In this document: positions 12,246 to 23,000 of the stretch, in pieces
Layout: every line of letters starts with the position of its first letter
Position numbering within the stretch: the stretch's first letter is position 1
Assembly: GCA_961205875.1 (NCBI GenBank)
Contig: OY540809.1
Coordinates: 12,598,267-12,662,266, forward strand
DNA length: 64,000 nucleotides
Reading direction: 5' to 3'
Origin: Sialis fuliginosa
Taxonomy: Eukaryota > Arthropoda > Insecta > Megaloptera > Sialidae
The notes under the pieces: generated by a model
The model's database searches: none
The model's input: the letters and a program-made list of their open reading frames with translations, nothing else
What the model was told of the DNA's origin: nothing
Position numbers and translations under genes: made by a program

Positions 12246-12860
12246 AAGTTTTTACATTGAGTAAAAAATAACAAGAGAAACAACGTATACGGGAGAGCTG
12301 AAACGCAGTAGATATATGAACCATGCACTATTTGAGCCCCAGGAAGTGCTGGTATCTATTGAAAAAATTATTAATTATACATATGAAATATTTGGTTTTC
12401 GACTCTACTAAATCGTCAGATTCTAAGCTCCGCCCATCTAAAATGATTTACGAACGTCTTGTTTACATTATTTTAAGTCGGCTGATACGTGATACAAAGG
12501 CAACAAAAACGTTGCAAGAAATTATTCGTTACTTATTATCTTTTTCTTTTAAATAAAACAAAAAAAATATGTAATGTTAAAATTATTTGAGATAATTGCT
12601 GCTATCAATAATATAATAGATTTTTGCTTTAAAGTAGGTTTTTATAAGTTGTAAGAAATTTAAATTTGTGACGCGATGTTACATTACTGATGATATGTAT
12701 AATTAAAATTAGATTGATCGTTTTATTAATTTCAAATTAATATAAAAATATATCAAAACTAAAAATATGGTTCTGCGGTTTTTTGTATCTACATTGCTTT
12801 AAACATAATTGATTGTGGACCGATACATATTACATATAACAATATATACAAAATAAGTTT
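12246..12860. other. AT-rich spacer
   Basis: No gene was recognised. An open frame of under 80 codons across 12323-12556 has no family resemblance and is not called. Confidence 0.4.
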
Positions 12861-12861
12861 T

Positions 12862-13655
12862 TATGGTTCCGAAGAAACCCTATTAATGTCACTTTGTCGT
12901 TCGTCCGTCCGTCCGTCCTTTTCACTCAAAGCCAAATAGCTCGTAAACTATATCAGCTAGAAACTTGAAATTTTTACTGAATATGTAAAATGACACCCTC
13001 TAGTAAAATATGTACAAATTTATTGAATAAATAATTTTTCAAGGGGGGCAATAAGGAGCTAAAGCTAGGTAAAAAAAATATTTTTTTTATACCAAGGCAT
13101 GTGGCACGTTAAAATGTATAACCAAACAAGCGGAATTTGACCTTTTTTCTATTTTTTTCTAAATCAAAAATGGTGCCTGTAGGGGGCTTTAAAGCAAAAA
13201 CCAAAAAAAATTGTATACCAAGACGTGTGTCATGTCAAAATGTACATCTCAATTAGTAGAATTTGACCATATTTTTATTTATTTTCTAACTCAAAAATGG
13301 CGCCTGTAGGGGGCTAAATGCAGTGTTTTATTTTGTCCCCCCTCCCTCAAACTCTGTAACTACCGGCTCAAAAAATCTGAAAAAAATTGGTAACGAGGCT
13401 TTGGTGGGACTACCAACGACAAATACTAAAGTCAACAATATAATTTTAAATTTTAGAATTATATGGAGGGGCGTCATAGAATTTTTTATTTTGATATCTA
13501 GGCATGTGGTATGTCAAAATATAGATCTCAATTAGTAGAACTTGACATTTTTTTATATTTTAACTTTTACTTAAAAATGCACCCGTAAGTGGTTCCAAAC
13601 ATTTCACGTAGTACGAACTTCGGAACCCTTATGGCATACCTACACTCGTGTATGT
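12862..13655 (+). repeat. Dispersed repeat, left arm of a composite inverted structure
   Basis: It starts GTTCCGAAGAAACCCTATTA, followed by a run of CCGT units and AGCTAGAAACTTGAAATTT. It contains two or three sub-units with AAAAATGG(T/C)GCCTGTAGG and TTAGTAGAATTTGACC. It ends CTTCGGAACCCTTATGGCAT. An inverted copy occupies about 15640-16685. Confidence 0.65.
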
Positions 13656-14520
13656 CTTGCCCGAATTATTTTTTTTATCTTCTTCAATGAAAATTAAAAA
13701 TTCTTTTTTTTATTTCTCAAATATTAGACATTAAAATTACTTTTGACCAAATATCATCGAAATTCTTTTTATTTTTGTAAGCTTGTTCAAATTGTCTAAT
13801 AAGAACTAGAATAATGTGTGAGGAATGTGACGAGATTTTGCGATGTGTTTCAAAAACAAACACTAAAATAAGTCAGCTATCAGTGAGAGGCAAGGGGACT
13901 CAATAAAAAAAAGCACCCCAAAATGTACACAGTAATTTGAATATGACTGAAAGATATAAAACATGTAGTTTATAAAGTCTCATCACTAAAAATTCCGAAA
14001 AAAATTATGATTTTTTAATTTTTATCCCCACCATATTGAATTAAAAACGGGGAATGAGTGAAAATATTTACTGTAATAGTGTATCTAACATAGAATTTCA
14101 CTTTTATTATAAGTAGCTCATAAAAGCATGATTATCGCAGAATAATACAAAAAAATCTGAACTTTACAAATTTTTTTATTATTTTTTACCATTTTGGTGA
14201 GTTTAAAATGGTTTAAGGTGAGAAAAAAAAATGTTTTCTTAAACTCTGACACCTCCGATCACCGTTGATCATAGTTTCAATTCAATTCTGATACTCTTTC
14301 GACTCGAAAAAAAAAGTGAAAATACAAAATCTCTTATTTTTTGATACTTTTCGACTTAAAATCCGCCATATTTTTTTCAGAGCCATAAAAATGCAATTTT
14401 GAACCCGGAAATCGAAAGAGCACACTCGAAAATAGTAAAATACATGACTTTTATTTATATTACTTCCGTTATTCTTAATGAGTTTGGAGCTCAAAGATGA
14501 CGAAAAAAATTGTTATTTTG
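13656..14520. other. AT-rich spacer inside the composite repeat
   Basis: Low-complexity AT-rich sequence with no recognised coding or RNA gene. It lies between the left arm and the tandem core. Confidence 0.4.
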
Positions 14521-14524
14521 GTCC

Positions 14525-15640
14525 TTAATGGGTTAAATAACCGTTACCCAAAAACGTGGTATCCCCCCCCCCCACCCGATCGAATAAAACAAATTAAAAC
14601 TATTCATATATGAAAGGGGGTGAAATATTAAATTTGTTTCCTTTTATTCATTATACAAAAACGTAAATATCACGGCTCATATGCGGAATAGGGGGTTGTC
14701 TTACCCCTAAAATCCCCAACCCCGTAGTATTTCTCCCGCCGGATCGAATAAAACTTATTAAAACTCTTCATATTTGAATAGGGGGTGAAATAAATAAGTA
14801 TTCCTTTTTTTTTATTTATTATACAAAATCGTAAATAACTCGATTCCTATGTGAGATAAGGTGTTTTTTTTCCTCCTAAAACCCCCACCCTCGTGGTTTT
14901 TTTCCGCCGGATAGAATGAAACCAATTACAACCCTGAATATATAACAGGGGGTGAAATATTAATGACCAAAAAAATTTTTTCCATACAAACTTTTCCACC
15001 CCCTTTCAATCTCTTAGGTGTTGTTTTTCGAGAGTTGCCCACGTCCTTCTTCAGAATGCAAGCTTTCTCCCAGCCAAATTTCATTAAGATCGGTTTAGCT
15101 GTGAAAAAGTAACAGACAGAAAGATAGACCCACATTCGTATTTATAATATAAGTACGGAATATTTCGGTTCCTATGTAAGATAAGGGGTTGTTGACCCTC
15201 GCTCGCATAATATTTTTCCCGTCAGATCGAATGAAACTTAAACAACCCTTCATATGAGAATGTGGGTGAAATATAAATGTTTTATTTTATTTTTTGGTTT
15301 TCATTCATTATACAAAATTGTAAATATCTCGACTCCTATGTGAGATAGGGGGCTGTTTTTCCCTCTAAACCTCCATTCCCGTAGAATTTTTCCCACCGTA
15401 TCTAATAAAACTAATTACAACCCTCTATATGTGAATATATTTTTTTAAATTTTTTTTTTGGTTTTCATTCATTATACAAAATTGTAAATATCTCGAATCC
15501 CATGCAAGTTAGGGGGTTGATTTTCCCCCTAAAACCCCTACCCACGTAGTATTTTTCCCGCCGGATCCAATGAAACCAATTACAACTCTTCATATGTGAC
15601 AGGGGGTGAAATATTAATACCTCATTACCATTTTTTTTCA
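14525..15640. repeat. Tandem array, ~150-190-bp unit with GGATCGAAT and GGGGGTGAAATATTAA
   Basis: Six or so diverged units repeat the same order of motifs: TTATACAAAA(T)CGTAAATA, TCC(T)ATGTGAGATA, GGGGTTGTTTTTCCCCC, CGTAGTATTTTTCCCGCC, GGATCGAATGAAAC, AGGGGGTGAAATATTAA. One unit is interrupted near 15030-15140 by a retroelement tail (TCGGTTTAGCTGTGAAAAAG). The same unit is tandem at 62330-62700 and single and inverted at about 51040-51150. Confidence 0.7.
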
Positions 15641-16685
15641 GATTTTTTGAGCCAGTAGTTACAAAGTTAGAGGGGGGTGGGGACAAAATAAAATACTACT
15701 TTTAGCCTCCTTCAGGCGCCATTTTTGAGTTAGAAAAAAAAAAATGGTCATATTCTACTAATTGAGATCTATATTTCGACAACCCACATGCCTAGATATG
15801 AAAATTAAAATTAAAAATTCTGACACCCGTCCCTATTATTCCAAAATTTAAAATGATATTATTGACTTTAGTATTTGTCGTTGGTAGTCTCACTAAAGCC
15901 ACGTTACAAAATTTTTGCAGATTTTTTGAACCAGTAGTTACCGAGGTAGAGGGGGGACAAAATTAAAAACTGCTTTTAGCCTCCTGCTGGCGCTATTTTT
16001 GAGTTAGAAAAAAATATATAAAAAAATAGGGTCAAATTTTACTTATTGAAATCTACATTTTGATATCCCACACGTCTTGATATACAATTTTTTTTTTGAT
16101 TTGCTTTAAAGCTCCCTGCTAGCGCAATTTTTGATTTAAAAAAAAAATAAGAAAAAGCGTCAAATTCCACTGGTTTGGTTATACATTTTAACGTGCCACA
16201 TGCCTTGATACAAAAAAAATATTTTGTTTACCTAGCTTCTCTTTAGCATCAACCCTGAAAAATTATTTTTTCAACAAAGTACATCTTTTACTAGAAGGCA
16301 TTATTTTACATGTTCAGTAAAAACAAGTTATATATAGTTAACGAGATATTTTGCTTTGACTGATAATGACGGACGGACGGACGACAAAGTGAGATTAATA
16401 GGGTTTCTTCCAGTGGTGTAGGAACGGGGGGGTTTTGGGGTCGAACCCCCCCCCCCGAAATTTTCAATGCTGTTAAAATATATTGGACCATATAATTAAT
16501 TGTATTTAATTAAACTAAAAAAAAAAAAAGTCTTCATAATATTTTTTTTTTTAGTCAATAAAAGTCATAATCAACTAAAATTTTTGCTTTTTCAATCAAA
16601 AAAATTTCGCATATTTTTTAGAATATCAAAACCCCCCCCCCGAAAATTTTTCTTACTACGCCACTGGTTTCTTCGGAACCCTAAA
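15640..16685 (-). repeat. Inverted copy of the 12862-13655 repeat
   Basis: Read on the minus strand it starts with AGGGTTCCGAAG, interrupted by the 16411-16666 MITE, and continues into AACCCTATTAATCTCACTTT, a CCGT run and AACTTG. It carries one more internal sub-unit than the left arm. Together with 12862-13655 it flanks the tandem core, making a symmetrical 3.8-kb structure. Confidence 0.62.
16411..16666. mobile_element. hAT-type MITE with exact 8-bp duplication, nested in a repeat
   Basis: The ends are CAGTGGTGTAG and CTACGCCACTG. GTTTCTTC is duplicated at 16403-16410 and 16667-16674. Removing the element and one duplication restores the GGGTTTCTTCGGAACC order of the host repeat. G and C runs lie inside the two ends. 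No transposase is present. Confidence 0.88.
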
Positions 16686-17059
16686 AAATAGTTTGTTCAT
16701 TATTTTAATTTTAATAATACATTTATTATACCAATAAATTTTCCAACTACTAACATAACTTTTTCAATTACATATAAATACTTATTTATGTTAGAAATGT
16801 ATCAAATATATCAGTCGCGCCCGACGGAAGGTTAAAAATAAAATAATAATACGAATCACAAGTCACAACGTGTGAATAGTTAAGCGTCGATGTTTACATT
16901 AACATGAACAGAAAATAGTAATAAATACATTAAACTGGTTTGGGTAAAGGCGGAGCTTAAGCTTAGCGAGCTGTCAAGCGAGGGGTACGGGACGGATAAT
17001 TTTGTATCTTGGATAATAAGTTAGTTCAAGTTCCGATTGTAAGATGGCTTAAGTGCTGC

Positions 17060-17290
17060 CATCTAGAGCTTGGAACATCGTCCCCGTTTCATCAAAATAC
17101 ATTGCGTTGTTTCTCTTGTTATTCTTTACTCAATGGTTTTTAATAGATGGTGCCGATGGTGCCATATGTACTTTTAAAATTTGTTTTCCAGAAGCCATTC
17201 CGAATTCAAAAATTTATCTACATAGATGCTTTAAATTAATTCTTTGTTACTTGTTTATCTACACAAGTATAAAGTATTGTGGTATTGACT
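17060..17290. repeat. Partial, rearranged copy of the 11.3-12.2-kb element's end
   Basis: TAGATGGTGCC and TTTTCCAGAAGCCATTCCGAA parallel 12190-12245. An adjoining CTTGTTATTCTTTACTCAA is instead the reverse complement of 12258-12277, so the two parts have been rearranged relative to each other. An open frame (17053-17316) crosses the block and is not considered a gene. Confidence 0.45.
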
Positions 17291-17316
17291 GTTACTTACC
17301 TTCTTTATATAAATAA

Positions 17317-19480
17317 TGCATGCATATTTACGATACTTATATGGTGTCACAAGCAAAGACCTATATAAGCGTCATTAATCTTTTTTTTGACCATCATTAA
17401 CTTTCTTTTGTTTAGTTTTTCCATTAGGCCCTGTAACCCCGGCGAAGGTCTCTGATCAGCAAAGTAAATTTATTTACTTCCGAGTTTTCATTATACGTTA
17501 TTTATATTACTCAAAATTAAAATTAAGTCACATTTAATGAGAGTCTTCATTAGGAGTCTAATAATACCAGATCCCTACCCGTGTCATGGTTAGGGTGTAC
17601 ATATTTAATTTTAGAGTGATTAATCACAGTTTCTTTGTTTTCAAGTAGTTTATATTACTACGGTTACACTTAAAATGTTTAGGATCTAAAAAAGGAATTA
17701 AAAAATACATATTTTTACTAAAATCTATCGACAAACAAGTAATATTTTAACTGAATTACTTGAGATACATATGAATTGTTCGACAGTAACATTTAGTTAA
17801 TAAATCAATGTTTTATAAACGAACATAAGTGAAATATACAAAAATGTTTTTTAATAATTAAATAGAAATATTGATATTTAATTTATATGATACATATTTA
17901 CAATTTGTGAGAATAAACCATTCTCAATGATTACTGCTCCGTTCTGCTATTACCTTAATTATTAGAAATATGCAGTTACAGCACTGGTTTGTTGTAAAGC
18001 TAATAATATATTATATAAAGATCAGTGACTAATAAATACCTCTTAAAATCCAGCTGAAGTATCTGTAATATGGTTGAAAAAAGAAAAAACATAGAAAATG
18101 AATATGGACTGCATACAATAGCAGTATTAGTTTATTTCATATGTTTAAAGTATAATGACGTGTTAAGGCTTGGTCTTAAAAATATGCCTGATGTCAGGTC
18201 ACATGGAAATATGTGTTGTGATGTAATATACAATATTATTGTCACTTTATATCAGAAATCATATCCAAAACAAGTAAAACATGAAAACGATTTCAATTTA
18301 TGAAATATTATAACAGAATATTGATAATTATATTAATATCAATTAATAATGATATGATATTATATATTATTGAAATACATATATTTTATAAAGTGAGAAA
18401 ATACGTATGTTCTACAATAAGAAAATAATTTCCGATATCAAGTGACAAAATAAAAATCTATGAACCAGTATGGCATATGTAAACAATTTTCAAATAATAT
18501 GTCTTACTGCCATTACAAATACATAAGTACATTAGTTTATATAAGTATGTATGTATTTATATATATATTTATATATAATATAGTACATAGCAACCATGCT
18601 CACGCTGATTCAAAGTTGTTGTCGGTTCCATTTATGATATTTAGCTAATAATTAAAAAATTTAGTAGTGTTTATTTTCGGCATCAAAATAATTAAATTCA
18701 TAATATTAAATATAATTAACATATCGCATATAATATTTATATCAGATGCTATTTTTACAATTTCCAATAACATTCAATATTTAAAAATTTTTTATGATAA
18801 AATTTTAAAAAATAATTGAAAACAACTTACAATATTAATAAATATTAAAAATTTCAGCACCTTTTATTTGCTTGATGTCGAAAATAAACCAAGTACGTTA
18901 AACAATTATAGCCATGTTTGCCATATTTCCGGTAGAAATTTAAAAACACCGACACATCTTTGTTTTCAGTATATATGTATTGTATCATTCAAAATATCCG
19001 AATATTTTATATATGTACACATAAATTTGTTGAACGTCTTTTTATTATCCACTGTTGTCGATCTCCAGCTAAGTGATGAAAATACTTTCTTTATATTATT
19101 TCATAATGTAAGGAATAATTAAACACAAAATCATACAACAAATTGTAGTTTAAACACTTTTAGTCATCATATTTGTGATTCTCACATAGATATCCATACT
19201 TACACTTGTTTATATTGTCACTTTGTGAGTCTTGTATGAACATTTTAAACAAATAACCTAACACTGTATAATTAAATGCAATGGTTTATCACAAACGTAA
19301 CATTTCATTTATTATTTATATTTGGCTTTAAGTCGTTTCACTTTGAAACTCTTCATATTTTTATCACAATTTTTATACTAAGTCATAGAGGCTTCACACA
19401 TATAAGCTTGTAGAAAAGTGATTGAACATAACATAAGCAACATACCATAGACAACAGCTCGACAGTTTCTTATCTTTCTT
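17317..19480. other. AT-rich intergenic stretch
   Basis: Several open frames of 60-85 codons occur (e.g. 18070-18303), but their composition is AT-driven and none resembles a known domain. The iRhom 3' untranslated region probably reaches into the upper end. A minus-strand AATAAA at 19308-19313 is one possible polyadenylation signal. Confidence 0.4.
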
Positions 19481-19661
19481 TTTAAACTTAAAAATTCATC
19501 ATGTGTGTAACGAATACGTCAACATTATGAACTTTCCCAACGCCCGTCCGACGAAGGACCGTCCTACAGACGGTAAAGTGTTCGAAAGCTTGTATTATCG
19601 TCGATGAATCCAATATCCAGCTGGTAGGCATCAAAACGGTCACCAACCGTAACAACGTATG

Positions 19662-20096
19662 TCATACCACTGGTTCCTCTTTTTTAAAGTTAATATTCTG
19701 AGACGCACAGAAGTTTCTTGTCAAAGGTAGGCAGTTGAAGTATGTGCAGATTTCACAGTCGTAGACAGGAACTACGTAAAACAATATGATGAGGGAAATG
19801 AACAGAAATCCAGCCGACACCAGACAGACCCAGATCAGGGCAATTTTCTTTTCTCGGTCGTAGGGGCCGAACGAAACAAAAGGAAGTAATGCGTACGATA
19901 ACAGAAAGCCAAATACAAATCCAAAGAGATGTGCATAATTGTCAACCCACGGTAATATGCCGACAATAAACAGTACTATCGTAATGGACAACAGCTTGAT
20001 GAGCGCTCGGTCTGGATGTCGTAACATCGGCCACACGTTCAGAACTTCAACGATCAGGCAAGCGAGCAGACCAAACTGTGCTCCAGCTGGTCCCAC
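19662..20096 (-). CDS. rho-5: iRhom terminal exon: pseudo-active site and last helices
   Basis: It begins [14 protein letters not shown], with Ala where active rhomboids have the nucleophile Ser and with the iRhom-specific Pro. It continues to [12 protein letters not shown] (the usual His position), two more hydrophobic spans and a C-terminal Cys-containing lumenal tail ending EEPVV. The stop codon is at 19662-19664. Confidence 0.97.
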   Translation of the reverse strand: MGPAGAQFGLLACLIVEVLNVWPMLRHPDRALIKLLSITIVLFIVGILPWVDNYAHLFGFVFGFLLSYALLPFVSFGPYDREKKIALIWVCLVSAGFLFISLIILFYVVPVYDCEICTYFNCLPLTRNFCASQNINFKKEEPVV

Positions 20097-23000
20097 CTAA
20101 ACAAAAATATTCAGCATTTAATACACACAAGTGATCACCTCATTACATCATCTTACCTCTGCTCTGTAAGGTACAAAAATTGCACTGGCTAAGTTTCCAG
20201 CTATTCCAGATCCTAGATAAATAATTCCAATTCTAACAGAACCAGTAAGTTTTTCGAGATCTCGCATAAGAGTATATTGCACCACTAAAGTAATAAACAA
20301 ATGAATGATTCCAGCATGTAAAAATAATGACATCCATAATCTGTACACTTGGTCAGGTGTTTCAGGAAAATAAAATGGGATCATTCCACATACATCATCC
20401 ATGCAGGAAACCTAAAAAAATACATAAACGTCAGTGTTACTTCGCATAACACATTGTTGTAGCACGAGTACGCACTTGAGAACAAAGAGAAGCCTCTTCA
20501 TGAAAATAACCTCTAACAAAATCACAGTATTCTCTGGTCGTGATGCGACACGTTCCGTGTATACCAATACAGCACGGATGTCCGATGATTTCACAAACCA
20601 TATGTTCAGCGGTTTTGTCTTTAGATCTACCAACTAGCCCTCTTCCAGAACCAGGGTGGCCTCTAGCTTGTCCTTTGATGTCGCTGTTGATTTTACGACA
20701 AATCGGCCACTTTGTTATATCATCGGGCCACTCGTATGGAGCTACAGAAGCAGGCGCATCACAATATCTGAAATTTGAATTGAATTATATTAGTTATAAC
20801 TTTGCACTTATATTTTTGTCAAATATTGCGTTGCTATTAATAAATAATGATTACTAACTTTGGATCTAATCCACAAACAGATCCAGATATTCTTCCACCA
20901 GGTCCAGCATCTTCTGGAGACCATTTTTTCCAAGTAGAAATTATTTTCTGAAAATTGTATAAGTACGTTAATTTTAAATTAATAAACACATTTTATTTAT
21001 TTAACAATGAAATATGATAAAATATAGAATAGCGGTTCTTAAACTAGGGTCTGCTGAACTTTTGCCAGGGATCCGTGAAACATATTTGGCATAAATTAAA
21101 GTACTTTTAGATTTCTATTTACCAATGATTAATTAGTATCTAACAACCATCTTTGTTTTTCTGTCAGGCAGGGGTCTCTGAAAAATAATTGTTCAAAAAT
21201 AGGTCCCTAGACCACATAAGTTTAAGAACCGCTGATATAGAACATAATAATAATACGTAAATAAAAAAGGGTAACAAATAATATTAATAAAATATCAACA
21301 AATTAAAAAATAACATTGGCATTCTATTTGAATTTTATACAAACGTACCGTAGGCCTCAATCCTCGTACCAGTTGATTTGCAAGAAATGAGCGCTTTTCA
21401 AGTAAAAACGGTTTAGTAAGTTATTGCATAATATACACATTTAACTCATGATAATTATTAATAAATGCTATTTCTACTATCTTTATAAAATGATTACATT
21501 ATTATAAAATATACTTACAGAACATTCCGCTTTTGATGACTGCACACAACCAGAATCATCATTTCTAATACAACAAGCAGTCTCCCGTTCTTTTTCCCTG
21601 ACTTTTTCTATTTCTTTCATAATTTTTGCATCTTTCCTCATACATGGTGCAAACTTTGCTCCTAAATGTATCAGATCAGCTGCTCTTGGCCCAAGCCTAA
21701 AGTTGTAGTCAAAATTTAAAATATAATTATAAAAAAATAATTATTCTGAACATTAACGATTTGGATAACTTCATTTACTAACAAAATGTTATTTAAAAAA
21801 AAGTGCTTTCTCAGGACAGGGAGTTAAAATAAAAATGAACTTACCAAAAGTTTGCTGGTTCATGATAATCCACCTGTTGTAATGATAACGAAGTAACCAA
21901 TACTTGTCCTGATCGTCTTGTTAAATCCAATCCAACAGGACCAAATCCATAACAAATAAGTGAAATAACAAGCACAAGAACTTGAACAGTTGTAACCCAC
22001 CATGTAAAAAACGGTCGGTAATCTTCTAAGTCATCTAACTGTTGTTTTACTCTTTCGTCACGTGCTACTGAGTGTCTCATTGAACGACTGAAATGATAAT
22101 AGTTTTATTATTGGCAAGACAGTTAATATGATTGTTGTATTCATCATATAGTCTGATAAGAGCATGTCTGGCATAACTCAAGAATTATTTATTTTATTGA
22201 AAAAAAAAAAACATTTGGTTGGTACTATGATGCTTTTTTATTTATAAATCGTTCAGTTACCCACATTATTGATAACTTCCAGCATCTCTTTATGATTTCC
22301 CGTCTAATGGGTTTTTTTGCCTAACACGTTCTTACTAAACAATTTATTAAAATGTACTATAAACATACCCGAACATTCTTCCAACCCAGCCCATACCATA
22401 CTGTCTTCTGTCAGAATTATCTAACGTTCCGTCTAACAAGTTAGTCGGAATCCTAGTACCTCCTACGACATGACGTCTCTGGTCTGGTGGAGGTAAATGT
22501 GTCGTGTGTTCTGGATCTGGTCGTCTCCATGCTGGATGTACATTGCTAGAAGGATGTGATTGCCGGGATAATCTAGGCTGTCGGTAGTATTGTGTCGGAG
22601 ATGGCATGTATCTGAAAAAAATCATAATATATTAAATTAATAATTTATAGAACATAAAAGTGTCATTTAAATATATTTGAAGTTTTTTTATACAAATATG
22701 AAACCGAATTATGTTTAAAAAACATTTTTAAATTCTTACACAGTTCTTCTAGCATACATTTTATGATTTTAAATCAGTTTGTATTTAGAGGTAATTTTTC
22801 TGTATTTACACATTTGATTTAATTTAATAATAAATACCTAGCATCGCCTCCTCCGTCAGTAACAGAAGCATTTACTTGTACTGCTTCTGTTGCTTCAGTC
22901 TGTGGTTCTGTATCACCCAAACGAGGTCTTTCAAAAAACACTTCATCTTCTAAACTATAATCCGGCAATGGTTCTGTTAACTCTGCTTCCTCAGGCGGGA

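Noticed and set aside
18070-18303. 77-codon open frame starting MVEKRKNIENEYGLH
   Set aside because: No recognisable domain, no splice or promoter support, and lengths like this are common by chance in the region.
20434-20857. Open frames on both strands overlapping 20476-20767
   Set aside because: They are alternative-frame or antisense readings of the conserved iRhom lumenal exon. Only the frame with [11 protein letters not shown] and CCIGIHGTC matches a family and has matching splice phases.
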